64,000 nucleotides of DNA from contig NZ_CP059997.1 in NCBI RefSeq assembly GCF_018736145.1, positions 2,231,501-2,295,500 of the forward strand, written 5' to 3'. The notes below the pieces were generated by a model that ran no database searches, had not been told where the DNA came from, and saw nothing but the letters and a program-made list of their open reading frames with translations. The position numbers and the translations under genes are program-made. Origin of the DNA: Amycolatopsis sp. CA-230715 (GTDB taxonomy: Bacteria; Actinomycetota; Actinomycetes; Mycobacteriales; Pseudonocardiaceae). Shown here piece after piece: positions 9,066 to 16,687 of the stretch (its first letter is position 1; every line of letters begins with the position of its first letter).

Positions 9066-9947
9066 ATGACCGAGAACGATTTCCGGCCGGGCCCCGCCGG
9101 TGGATACCAGCAGCCCACTCCGCCGCTCTTCACGACCCCGCCGCCGAAGAAGAAGCTCGCACTGATCGTCGGCTCGGCCGCGCTCGCCGCCGCGCTCGTC
9201 GGCGGCGTCACGGGCGCGGCCGTCGCCGGGCTGGGCACCAGCGCGAACGCCGCGACGACCGTCAGCGCGCAGCCCGCCGCGGCGCAGGGCACCGACGCCA
9301 CGAGCGCGGCGGCGAAGGTGCTGCCGAGCGTCGTCCAGGTCACCACGCGGACCAGCCAGGGCGAGCTGCTCGGTTCCGGGGTGATCATCAGCTCCGACGG
9401 CAGGATCATCACGAACGCCCATGTCGTCGCTGGTGCCGAGGGGACGGTGACGGTGACGCTCTCCGACGGGAAGCAGTACCGGGCGACCGTGCTGGGCTCC
9501 GACACCAAGGCCGATATCGCGGTGCTCCAGGCGCAGGGCGCGAGCGGGCTGACCGCCGCGCAGCTCGGCGACTCGAGCACGGTGCGGGTCGGCCAGGAGG
9601 TGCTCGCGATCGGCTCACCCGGCGGGCTGCAGAACACCGTCACCGAAGGCATCGTCAGCGCGACGAACCGCCGGCTGTCGGATTTCGCCCAGCAGCGAAC
9701 CGATCCGCGAGCGCGGCAAACGAGCGACGAGTCGAGCGCGGCGCCGAGCTACACCGCGATCCAGACCGACGCCGCGATCAACCACGGCAACTCCGGCGGC
9801 GCACTCGTCGACACCGCGGGCCAGGTCATCGGTATCAACTCGGCGCTGTACAACCCCGAGCAGAGCGAGGACGCGGGCAACATCGGCATCGGTTTCGCGA
9901 TCCCCGTCAACGACGCGAAGGCGATCGCCGACCGGATCACCGGCTGA
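9066..9947 (+). CDS. HtrA-like membrane serine protease lacking PDZ
   Basis: A 293-residue trypsin-fold protease of the HtrA/DegP type. A proline-rich cytoplasmic start is followed by KKK and one membrane helix (about 31-56), so the catalytic domain lies outside the membrane. The triad is His119 (TNAHVV), Asp150 (KADIAVL) and Ser243 (GNSGGAL). The protein ends at the motif NDAKAIADRITG, precisely where a PDZ domain normally begins, so it lacks the regulatory PDZ. Only 15 bp separate its stop from the convergent HerA-like gene. It probably degrades misfolded exported proteins. Confidence 0.88.
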   Translation: MTENDFRPGPAGGYQQPTPPLFTTPPPKKKLALIVGSAALAAALVGGVTGAAVAGLGTSANAATTVSAQPAAAQGTDATSAAAKVLPSVVQVTTRTSQGELLGSGVIISSDGRIITNAHVVAGAEGTVTVTLSDGKQYRATVLGSDTKADIAVLQAQGASGLTAAQLGDSSTVRVGQEVLAIGSPGGLQNTVTEGIVSATNRRLSDFAQQRTDPRARQTSDESSAAPSYTAIQTDAAINHGNSGGALVDTAGQVIGINSALYNPEQSEDAGNIGIGFAIPVNDAKAIADRITG

Positions 9948-9962
9948 GCCCGGCGCCCGCGA

Positions 9963-11489
9963 TCACCTTCGCCGGTTGCCGAACAGCCCCCTCGTGACCT
10001 CCCTGCCCAGCGCGCTCGCGGCCGACCGCATGAAGGACTTCAACGCCGGGTTCTTCATCGCCTGCTCGATGAACCCCGGCCCCTCGGCCTCCTGCTTCGG
10101 CTGCGCCGCGGGCGCTTCTTCCGGTTGCGGCGCCTCGCTCGCGTTCACCTTCGCCGCCAGCTTTTCGTAGGCGGACTCGCGGTCGATCGTCTCGGCGTAC
10201 TTCGCGTTCAGATCCGACGACTTCGCCGAAGAGACCACGGCGTCGTCCCCGATCGACCCCATTTTCGAACGCGGCGCGCGCAGCCTCGTCCACGCCACCG
10301 GTGTCGGCGCGCCCCGCTCCGAAAGCACCGTCACGATCGCCTCACCGATCCCGAGCGACGTCAGCGCTTCGTCCAGTTTGTAGTGCTTCGTCGTCGGGTA
10401 GGTCTTGACGGTTTTCGTCAGCGCCTTCTGGTCCTCCGGCGTGAACGCGCGGATCGCGTGCTGCACGCGCGCGCCGAGTTGGGAAAGCACGCTGTTCGGC
10501 ACGTCGGTCGGCAGCTGCGTGCAGAAGAACACCCCGACGCCCTTCGAGCGGATCAGCTTCACCGTCTGCTCGATCCGCTCCAGGAACGCCTTCGAAGCCT
10601 CGCTGAACAACAGGTGCGCCTCGTCGAAGAAGAACACCAGCTTCGGCTTGTCGAGATCGCCCGCCTCCGGCAGTTCCTCGAACAGCTCCGCCAGCAACCA
10701 CATCAGGAACGTCGAGAACAACGCGGGCTTCGACTGCAGGTTGTCCAGCTCCAGCAAGCTGACCACGCCCTTGCCGTCGACCTCGCGCATCAGGTCCGCG
10801 ACGTCGAGTTCCGGCTCGCCGAAGAAGTCCTCGCCGCCCTGAGCCTCCAAATTGGACAGCGCGCGGAGGATGACGCCCGCGGTCGCCGCCGACACGCCGC
10901 CGATCCCCTTCAGGTCCGCCTTGCCCTCGTCGCTGGTCAGGTGGGTGATGACCGAGCGGAGGTCCTTGGTGTCCAGCAGGGCCAGCCCGCGCTGGTCGGC
11001 CCAGTGGAAGATCAGGCCGAGCGTCGACTCCTGCGTTTCGTTCAGCCCCAGCACCTTCGACAGCAGCACCGGCCCGAAACTCGTGATCGTCGCCCTGATC
11101 GGCACGCCCTTGCCGCCGGTGCCGAGGGACAGGAACTGCGCCGGGAAAGCCGACGGCTGCCAGTCGTCCCCCAGCTCTTCGGCGCGCTTCGCCAGCTTGT
11201 CGCCCGGCTCCCCCGCGGCCGCCAGCCCCGAAAGGTCGCCCTTCACGTCGGCGAGCACCACCGGCACACCCGCCGCCGACAGCTGCTCCGAGATCAGCTG
11301 CAGCGTCTTCGTCTTCCCGGTGCCCGTCGCACCCGCCACCAGGCCGTGCCGGTTCAGCGTCGCCAACGGCAGGCGCACCGCGGCACCCGCGTCCGCGACC
11401 CCGTCGACCACCACGGCACCCAGCTCGACCGCCGCACCTTCACTGACATAACCGGCCGCGATTTCCGCCGCCGGAGACCCTTCAGCCAC
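9963..11489 (-). CDS. HerA-like ATPase (DUF853 family)
   Basis: A 508-residue P-loop ATPase of the HerA/DUF853 family. Walker A is VAGATGTGKTKT at about residues 51-62 and Walker B is LVFFFDEAHLLF near 283-294; downstream GVFFCTQLPTDVP resembles the sensor region. A charged, alanine-rich tail follows (about 450-508). Family members are annotated as bipolar DNA helicases, but their role in actinomycetes is not settled. The GTG start has GGAG 6-7 nt upstream. It is divergent from orn with about 100 bp between the starts. Confidence 0.85.
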   Translation of the reverse strand: MAEGSPAAEIAAGYVSEGAAVELGAVVVDGVADAGAAVRLPLATLNRHGLVAGATGTGKTKTLQLISEQLSAAGVPVVLADVKGDLSGLAAAGEPGDKLAKRAEELGDDWQPSAFPAQFLSLGTGGKGVPIRATITSFGPVLLSKVLGLNETQESTLGLIFHWADQRGLALLDTKDLRSVITHLTSDEGKADLKGIGGVSAATAGVILRALSNLEAQGGEDFFGEPELDVADLMREVDGKGVVSLLELDNLQSKPALFSTFLMWLLAELFEELPEAGDLDKPKLVFFFDEAHLLFSEASKAFLERIEQTVKLIRSKGVGVFFCTQLPTDVPNSVLSQLGARVQHAIRAFTPEDQKALTKTVKTYPTTKHYKLDEALTSLGIGEAIVTVLSERGAPTPVAWTRLRAPRSKMGSIGDDAVVSSAKSSDLNAKYAETIDRESAYEKLAAKVNASEAPQPEEAPAAQPKQEAEGPGFIEQAMKNPALKSFMRSAASALGREVTRGLFGNRRR

Positions 11490-11579
11490 TGCTCGCTCCG
11501 CTCACTCGAAGGACACCCGCCGTCGCGAAGCGTAAGCGACAATTCCGCAGGTCGCCCACCTTCACTCGCCGTGTCGGGT

Positions 11580-11585
11580 TAGGGT
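11580..11585 (+). promoter_or_regulatory. -10 box of orn
   Basis: TAGGGT lies 6 nt before the GTG at 11592. This decides the start: an in-frame TTG at 11586 would fall directly against the -10 box. Confidence 0.55.
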
Positions 11586-11591
11586 TTGCCG

Positions 11592-12200
11592 GTGACCGAC
11601 CGCCTAGTCTGGATCGACTGCGAGATGACGGGGCTCGACCTCGCCAAGGACGCGTTGATCGAAATCGCCGCGCTGGTGACCGACGCCGAGCTGAACGTCC
11701 TCGGCGACGGCCTCGACCTCGTCATCCACACCGACGACGAAAAACTCGCCAGCATGCCCGACATCGTCCGCGACATGCACGCCAAGTCCGGGCTGACCGA
11801 AGAGGTACGGCGCTCCACCGTCACCCTCGCCGAGGCCGAGGAACAGGTCCTCGCCTACGTGCGCGAACACATCCCCGAGCCCAACACCGCGCCGCTCGCG
11901 GGCAACTCCATCGCCACCGACCGCGGCTTCATCACGCGCGACATGCCCGCACTCGACGCCCACCTGCACTACCGCATGGTCGACGTGTCGTCGGTCAAGG
12001 AGCTCATCCGCCGCTGGTACCCGCGCGTCTACTACGCCAAGCCCGAAAAGGGCCTCGCGCACCGGGCGCTCGCGGACATCAAGGAGTCCATCGGCGAACT
12101 CGCCTACTACCGGCGCACCGCCTTCGTCGCACCGCCCGGCCCCAGCACCGACCAGGCCAAGGCCGTCGCCGCTGACGTGCTCAAACCCCCTCAGCCATAA
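11592..12200 (+). CDS. orn: oligoribonuclease
   Basis: A 202-residue DEDDh 3'-5' exonuclease that degrades 2-5-nt RNA and pGpG. Exo I is WIDCEMTGLD near the N-terminus, Exo II NSIATDRGFI in the middle, and Exo III HRALADIKESI towards the C-terminus, where the histidine and aspartate of DEDDh are visible. The length fits the family. The GTG start is set by the -10 box. Cleavage of pGpG is relevant here because a GGDEF/HD-GYP protein lies at the right end of the window, though the genes are far apart. Confidence 0.96.
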   Translation: MTDRLVWIDCEMTGLDLAKDALIEIAALVTDAELNVLGDGLDLVIHTDDEKLASMPDIVRDMHAKSGLTEEVRRSTVTLAEAEEQVLAYVREHIPEPNTAPLAGNSIATDRGFITRDMPALDAHLHYRMVDVSSVKELIRRWYPRVYYAKPEKGLAHRALADIKESIGELAYYRRTAFVAPPGPSTDQAKAVAADVLKPPQP

Positions 12201-12270
12201 CCCGATGGAAGCGTGTTCAACGGGCACGCTACGATTACTCAGCCGAGATGATCTGAGGATCTCTCGCATG

Positions 12271-12346
12271 GTGGGTGTAGCTCAGTTGGTAGAGCACCTG
12301 GTTGTGGTCCAGGAAGTCGCGGGTTCAAGTCCCGTCACTCACCCCA
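12271..12346 (+). tRNA. tRNA-His (GTG anticodon)
   Basis: A full cloverleaf is visible: acceptor GTGGGTG pairs with CACTCAC (12336-12342), the anticodon loop reads TTGTGGT with anticodon GTG, and the T-arm carries GGGTTCAAGTCCC. The discriminator is C and CCA is encoded (12344-12346). The base before the acceptor is G, as expected for the extra G-1 of tRNA-His. Confidence 0.97.
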
Positions 12347-12350
12347 GTAG

Positions 12351-12400
12351 CCCCACCCTGCTCAGTCTTCGACTTTCGCTGCGGGGTGGGGTTTCGTCAT
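12351..12400 (+). terminator. terminator of tRNA-His
   Basis: CCCCACCC (12351-12358) pairs with GGGTGGGG (12384-12391), followed by TTTCGTCATTT. It begins 5 nt behind the tRNA. The 147 bp between this hairpin and the L,D-transpeptidase stop hold a further small GGGGGC/GCCCCC hairpin and nothing else recognised. Confidence 0.8.
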
Positions 12401-12547
12401 TTCTCCCGGGGGCCGAGCCCCCGAACCCCCGCGGTGCGTGCTCGTCACCTTGGCGAGCGCCCTGGCTTTGGCTTGGACCAGCGTTGGGCGGCGCTTCCGG
12501 CGCTGGCGCGCCGGGTTGAGGTGCCTGCTTCGCGGGGGGATCTTGGT

Positions 12548-13729
12548 CTACGGGGCGGTCCAGGCGGGCCAGTCCAGTTGCCAGACGCTCCAGCCGTCGG
12601 TGGGCTGCAGGGCGGCGCCACCGCTGTTGGCGACGGTGATCAGATCACCCTTCTTCGACGTGTCCATGAGCCACTTGGCGTTGTCCGTCGAGAGGTTGAT
12701 GCAGCCGTGGCTGACGTTGCGCTTGCCCTGCGAACCGACCGACCACGGTGCCGAGTGGTAGAAGATGCCGCTGTTCGACATGCGCACCGCGTACTTCACG
12801 AACGTGCGGTAGCCCGCCTTGCTGTCCGCGGGCACCCCGTACGTGCTCGAGTCCATTGTGTACCCGACGTGCTCGCTCATCACCGTGTAAGTGCCCGCGG
12901 GAGTCGCACTCGACCGCTTGCCCATCGAAATCGGCATGGCGCGGACCTCCTGGTCGTTCACCGACACCTTCATCTGGAAGGTACCGCCGTCGGCCACCGC
13001 CACCACCTTGTCGCCGACCGTGATGTTCGCCGCGCGGTCCTCCTTGCCGAACAGGCCCTTGCCGAGGTCGCGGCCGTAGATCGCGGCGTCGACCGACACC
13101 TTCGTCCCCGGCTTCCAGTACTCCTTCGGACGCCAGATCACCGAGCTGTCGCTGAACCACCGGAACGCGCCCTCGGTCTTCGGCTCCGTGGTGACCTTCA
13201 ACGCTTTCTCGGCCGCCGCGCGGTCCGCGATCTTCGTGCCGAAGGTGAAGATCAGCGGGAGTCCCACGCCGACGGTCTCGCCTTCCTCGACGTTGAGCGA
13301 CACCGTGGTCTGCTTCGCGGGCTTCCCGACCGTGGTGAACGTCGAGGTGGCGTTCTTCGGCACGCCGTCGGTACCGGTCGCCGACGCCGTGACCGTGTAG
13401 CTCTTGCCGTAACCGAGCGGCTCTTCGGACTCCCAGCCCGAACCGTCCGGCTTCGCCTTGCCCGCCACCGGGGTGCCATCGGCGCCGGTGACCTTGACCT
13501 CACCGATCTTGCCGTCCGCCACGGCGACCGACACCGGCTCGCCCGGCTGCACCCCGGCGGCCCCGGCCGCGGGCGTCACCGTGAGCACCGCCGGTTTCGG
13601 CGGGGCGCTGCTGGACGGCTGGGACTGGTCAGCCTGCTCCGGCCGGGTCGACCCCGCCGCGCCGCCATCCGTGCAAGCCGCCGCCACCAGCCCCGCGGCG
13701 AGCGCGACCACCAGCACCTTGACGCGCAC
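12548..13729 (-). CDS. L,D-transpeptidase lipoprotein
   Basis: A 393-residue exported lipoprotein. The signal VRVKVLVVALAAGLVAAAC ends in a lipobox with Cys19; two Ig-like domains follow (LDT-type, about 60-230), then the YkuD catalytic domain with HSAPWSVG and the nucleophile motif NVSHGCINLS. It would form 3-3 cross-links in peptidoglycan, as LdtMt2 does. The GTG start at 13729 was chosen because GAAGG lies about 7 nt upstream and it gives an ideal lipoprotein signal; an ATG at 13768 would add 13 residues. It is convergent with the tRNA-His unit. Confidence 0.9.
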   Translation of the reverse strand: MRVKVLVVALAAGLVAAACTDGGAAGSTRPEQADQSQPSSSAPPKPAVLTVTPAAGAAGVQPGEPVSVAVADGKIGEVKVTGADGTPVAGKAKPDGSGWESEEPLGYGKSYTVTASATGTDGVPKNATSTFTTVGKPAKQTTVSLNVEEGETVGVGLPLIFTFGTKIADRAAAEKALKVTTEPKTEGAFRWFSDSSVIWRPKEYWKPGTKVSVDAAIYGRDLGKGLFGKEDRAANITVGDKVVAVADGGTFQMKVSVNDQEVRAMPISMGKRSSATPAGTYTVMSEHVGYTMDSSTYGVPADSKAGYRTFVKYAVRMSNSGIFYHSAPWSVGSQGKRNVSHGCINLSTDNAKWLMDTSKKGDLITVANSGGAALQPTDGWSVWQLDWPAWTAP

Positions 13730-13932
13730 CGCTACCTTCAGTGACCCAGCGCTACCCCGATCACGCATCCGAACCGTCCGTTTCGTGTGAAGACTCCCCA
13801 GTGTCCGGCTACAGTGTGCCTCACGGCACCCCGCACGCGGGCGCGATCCCCGCAAGACACCCCCCGGTGAGCACCCCCTCGGCGGCCTGCTATTGTTTCT
13901 CCATCGCCGAGGGAAACCGACGCGAAAAGCAC

Positions 13933-14005
13933 GCGCCATTAGCTCAATTGGCAGAGCAGCTGGCTCTTAACCAGCGGGTTCGGGGTTCGAGTCCCTGATG
14001 GCGCA
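13933..14005 (+). tRNA. tRNA-Lys (CTT anticodon)
   Basis: The acceptor GCGCCAT pairs with ATGGCGC (13998-14004), the anticodon loop CTCTTAA gives CTT, and the T-arm has GGGTTCGAGTCCC. CCA is not encoded; CCC follows the discriminator A. It marks the left edge of a gene-poor, partly decayed region, and no second copy of its 3' end was seen. Confidence 0.97.
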
Positions 14006-14010
14006 CCCTC

Positions 14011-14054
14011 AGACGCCTGGTCACCTGAACGGTGACCAGGCGTCTTGTGTTTTC
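14011..14054 (+). terminator. terminator of tRNA-Lys
   Basis: A perfect 15-bp stem, AGACGCCTGGTCACC (14011-14025) with GGTGACCAGGCGTCT (14031-14045) around a 5-nt loop, is followed by TGTGTTTT. It begins 5 nt behind the tRNA. Confidence 0.92.
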
Positions 14055-14929
14055 TGGAGCCGTTTCTTCCCCTTCCCGACTGTCCATTGTGGTCTCCTGC
14101 GAGCCCGAGGGTGGGGGCAGGTGCATCTCCGGTTGGCGACGGGCATCCGATCCAGACACTCGCGACGGACGCTGCCCACCCAGTGCTCGAATACTCGCGC
14201 CAACAGCGAATACAGCAATCTCACGATCACAGCACGTGATCGCGAGTCACGGCACCGTCACGCCATCAACCCGCCGACCCCACGCGCCACGAACCAGCTG
14301 GTCAGCACCCAGGACAGCGGTTCCGGCACCCACAGGCAACTCGGCAAGGCCGCTGCCGCACAAGCTGCTCGATCGCCCCGGCAAGTTACGTGGACACGAA
14401 GCCGCTTCTGCTGGGCCCATACCGTGCGCGCCTTACCGAGATCGGCCCGGCAGCCCCCACTACTACGCGAGGTGCTCGCGTCTCCGAGACGCTTCGCCAG
14501 CATCGAGGGCTGGAACTGACAGCATCAGCTGTTCTCGAGCGCGAAAAGAACATATCAGAATCCAGACCAGTAGCTATTGATCGCAAGTATGATCTTGAAT
14601 TCGACAAATGCATGCGTGTTGACCCCGCAGATCGGTTGCTCCTTCGAAGGTGATCTCGTTGCGCTCCAGGCACCCCACGGCTCTGGGCAGATCCTGGAGG
14701 TGCCGACCCGCACTCCTGCCGCGGCCAGCACGGCGGAGAAACCGGCAGCCAGCGTGTGGTGATCCGACGACAATCCGCGCTATCGTGGTCAAGTCAACTC
14801 GCAGTGACAACCGGATTTCCTTGCCTCGCCCGATTGTGGAGTCATGTCCGCGCAGTCGCTGCACCCACTGCCCAGCGCACGGCGTCCACGCTCCAGTCGC
14901 GCCCCGGACACTGAGCGGAATGTGACGGT
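14055..14929. other. 875-bp region without a recognisable gene
   Basis: No frame here has a ribosome site, a familiar product and good codon bias together. Base composition is more AT-rich than that of the neighbours, especially at 14510-14660. A GTCCATTGTGGTC copy lies at 14082-14094. An 88-codon GTG frame at 14390-14653 is the longest lower-GC candidate but has no support. The stretch looks like decayed or acquired DNA behind a tRNA. Confidence 0.5.
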
Positions 14930-15399
14930 GTGAGGCGACAAACGATGATCGCTCTCACCACGGGGGGGGGATCCTCGCGGCGAGCACCGCCGGATGTGCC
15001 GATTCGAGGCTCAGAGCCACGGACGCGGCCACTCACCAAGTCCGTGAGCACGCACATCGGATAGCAGGCGAATTACAGCAAGCGCTCGCCAGCTCGCCCG
15101 AATCCCTCGACCGCACGATCTCGACTCTGAGCAGCGAGGAACCGGAAGGCCACGTCACGGATCTCGGTCACACCCTGGGCCGAGACGGCACTTTCCGTGC
15201 CGATCTCGCGTTGATCGGCACAGCGGAGGCGGGCGGCGGCGGTCTTTACGAGCAGGTCGCGGTCCGGTTGTGTGCCAAATACTCCGGCCAGACCGGACCT
15301 GGCCTTGAGGTCGAGGCCGAAGACCTGGAATGCCCACCATCGTTGCCTGGGAACTTCTTCGGCCTGCCAGTCGTCGCGATCGCAACTCTGTCCGGTTGA
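14930..15399 (+). pseudogene. lipoprotein gene split by a poly-G frameshift
   Basis: A signal-like start from GTG 14930 (or ATG 14945) encodes VRRQTMIALTTGG and then meets nine G at 14962-14970. The frame that continues the signal (ILAASTAGCADS, with a lipobox-like TAGC) stays open from 14971 to the TGA at 15397-15399 and encodes about 142 residues. Ten or seven G would join the two parts into one lipoprotein of about 155 residues. The body (HQVREHAHRIAGELQ and so on) belongs to no family I recognise. It has a rare TTA codon at 15073-15075. The break may be a sequencing error, phase variation or a real mutation; the sequence alone cannot decide. Confidence 0.65.
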
Positions 15400-15440
15400 C
15401 CGGGCGCCGGTAGACCACCCGCCGTCGTGGATGAGGAACG

Positions 15441-15469
15441 GTCGTCCCCGCACGCGCGGGCTGGTCTCC
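15441..15469. repeat. lone CRISPR-like 29-nt repeat
   Basis: The 29 bases resemble an actinobacterial type I-E repeat: they start GTCGTCCCCGC, carry the short hairpin CCCGC-ACGC-GCGGG (15447-15460), and end CTGGTCTCC. No second copy lies about 61 bp to either side and no cas gene is present, so this is at most a relic or a chance match. Confidence 0.25.
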
Positions 15470-15506
15470 GGCCCGACGGGCGGTGGTGCACGACTGGCGG
15501 CGTGCC

Positions 15507-16100
15507 TCAGGTCAGGAGGGTGCCCGGCACCGGCTGGTACGGCTGGAAGAAGTCGTTGGCGCTCGCCCCGGCCAGGGTCAGCACCAGCGTCGGCACCGCG
15601 ACACCGTCGATCTGCTCGCGGATGATGTCGGCGTGGCCCGCGTGCCGGGCGCATTCCTCGATCAGGTGCACCAGGGAGTAACGGGCGTGAATCGGCCTGG
15701 CGTCGAAGATCCCGTGCCATGGCGCGGGAGGCGCTACAGCGTCACCGTCCGGATCGGTCGCGGCGACCGCGACCAGCAGCTCGGCTCGCACCCGGTCGAA
15801 CTCCTCGATGGTCCCGGCCACCGTCTCGTCCTCGCGCACGGTGAAGCTGTCGGTGAACACGGCGTACGCCGCCGCGTCGACCGGCTGCTCGATGACCTCG
15901 GTTCGCAACCGCGCCAACGCTCCCCGCATGACGTATGCCGCGTGCTTGATGATGCCCCCGACCGACAGCGCGCTCCGGCACGGCGTCTCGCGCGCCTGCT
16001 CCTCGGTCAGGCCGAACGCGGCCGCACGGATGGCCGTGAACTGCTCGTCGATGTAGTTGACCAGGCCGGTGACCTCGTCGTGCTGAGCGGGTGCGTACAT
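15507..16100 (-). CDS. DinB-like DUF664 protein
   Basis: A 197-residue four-helix-bundle protein of the DinB/DUF664 superfamily, whose members bind a metal and often use mycothiol or bacillithiol. The family signature LIEECARHAGHADIIREQ lies at about residues 145-162 and supplies two metal-binding histidines; an earlier histidine is in IIKHAAYVM. Its substrate is unknown. The ATG has GGAGG 8 nt upstream. It is isolated, in the decayed region behind tRNA-Lys, but is itself intact. Confidence 0.85.
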   Translation of the reverse strand: MYAPAQHDEVTGLVNYIDEQFTAIRAAAFGLTEEQARETPCRSALSVGGIIKHAAYVMRGALARLRTEVIEQPVDAAAYAVFTDSFTVREDETVAGTIEEFDRVRAELLVAVAATDPDGDAVAPPAPWHGIFDARPIHARYSLVHLIEECARHAGHADIIREQIDGVAVPTLVLTLAGASANDFFQPYQPVPGTLLT

Positions 16101-16436
16101 CGTTCCGACCTCCGGGGTTCCACGGTGCTGGTGTGGAGACCACTCTGCCAGCCCTAACGGTCAGGTTCTGTCCTCTATCGAACCCGGGTGGCGCGGATGC
16201 CGGTAGCCCGTTGCCGGACTTGGACGCCGAGGCGTGCTCGATCACGGCGAAGTCACACGGCCGACCGAGCACGAGCGTCCACATCGTCCGGTCATAGTCC
16301 ATTGTGGCCGGACGATGTGGACACTGAAGAGCTGGTGGTGTGAGACCGGCCTGATTCGGCCGAGCCCGCCGACGCACAGCTCGGTTCGGCGTCCGGCAGC
16401 GGGCCGCCGGTCACCAGCTTGGCGATACGGCGCGGC
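16101..16436. other. gene-free stretch with inverted repeat
   Basis: No supported gene is seen. The stretch holds the 15-bp inverted repeat at 16277-16322. Its left part encodes on the minus strand a short frame starting MWTLVLGRP that has neither ribosome site nor known product. The stretch separates the DUF664 gene from the dehydrogenase remnant. Confidence 0.45.
16277..16322. repeat. perfect 15-bp inverted repeat
   Basis: GTCCACATCGTCCGG (16277-16291) and CCGGACGATGTGGAC (16308-16322) are exact complements around a 16-nt centre that contains TCCATTGTGG. There is no T-run. It could be a terminator, an operator or the scar of a mobile element. Confidence 0.7.
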
Positions 16437-16622
16437 CGGTATCCGCTGGAGGCCACCGGCCCCACTTCGTCCTCGATCGAGTCGACGGTGGCGGCCACTG
16501 CTTCTTCGTCGACGATGTCGAACGCGCGCGCCGCGACCTCGTTCGGCGATCGCGAGCCCGATCCCGCGACTGGAACCGGTGATCAGGGCGGCCCGGCCGG
16601 TGACGTCGAACGCCGATGTCAT
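16437..16622 (-). pseudogene. short-chain dehydrogenase remnant
   Basis: From ATG 16622 on the minus strand the frame reads MTSAFDVTGRAALITGSSRG followed by IGLAIA, the NAD(P)-binding TGxxxGIG motif that opens a short-chain dehydrogenase. It then shifts frame. The next frame continues with NEVAARAFDIVDEEAVAATV and DSIEDEVGPV, which is the usual SDR segment about 30 residues further on. After EVGPV the expected DILVNNAG is missing. So an internal deletion and a 3' truncation are both visible. It lies 65 bp downstream of the Sul-type gene on the same strand, so the two were probably once an operon. Confidence 0.8.
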
Positions 16623-16687
16623 GGACTGCCTTCCGGTTCGCCACCGCCTGGTGAGGTGACCGTAGTCGCCGCCCGGATCCGGGCGCG

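Noticed and set aside
14390..14653. An 88-codon GTG frame in the gene-free region
   Set aside because: It has lower GC and a plausible amino-acid mix but no ribosome site, -10 box or known motif.
14574..14864. Minus-strand open frame in the same region
   Set aside because: No start signal and no family resemblance; could at most be part of a decayed gene.
15380..15560. A CRISPR array around the repeat-like sequence
   Set aside because: No second repeat at about 61-bp spacing and no cas genes.
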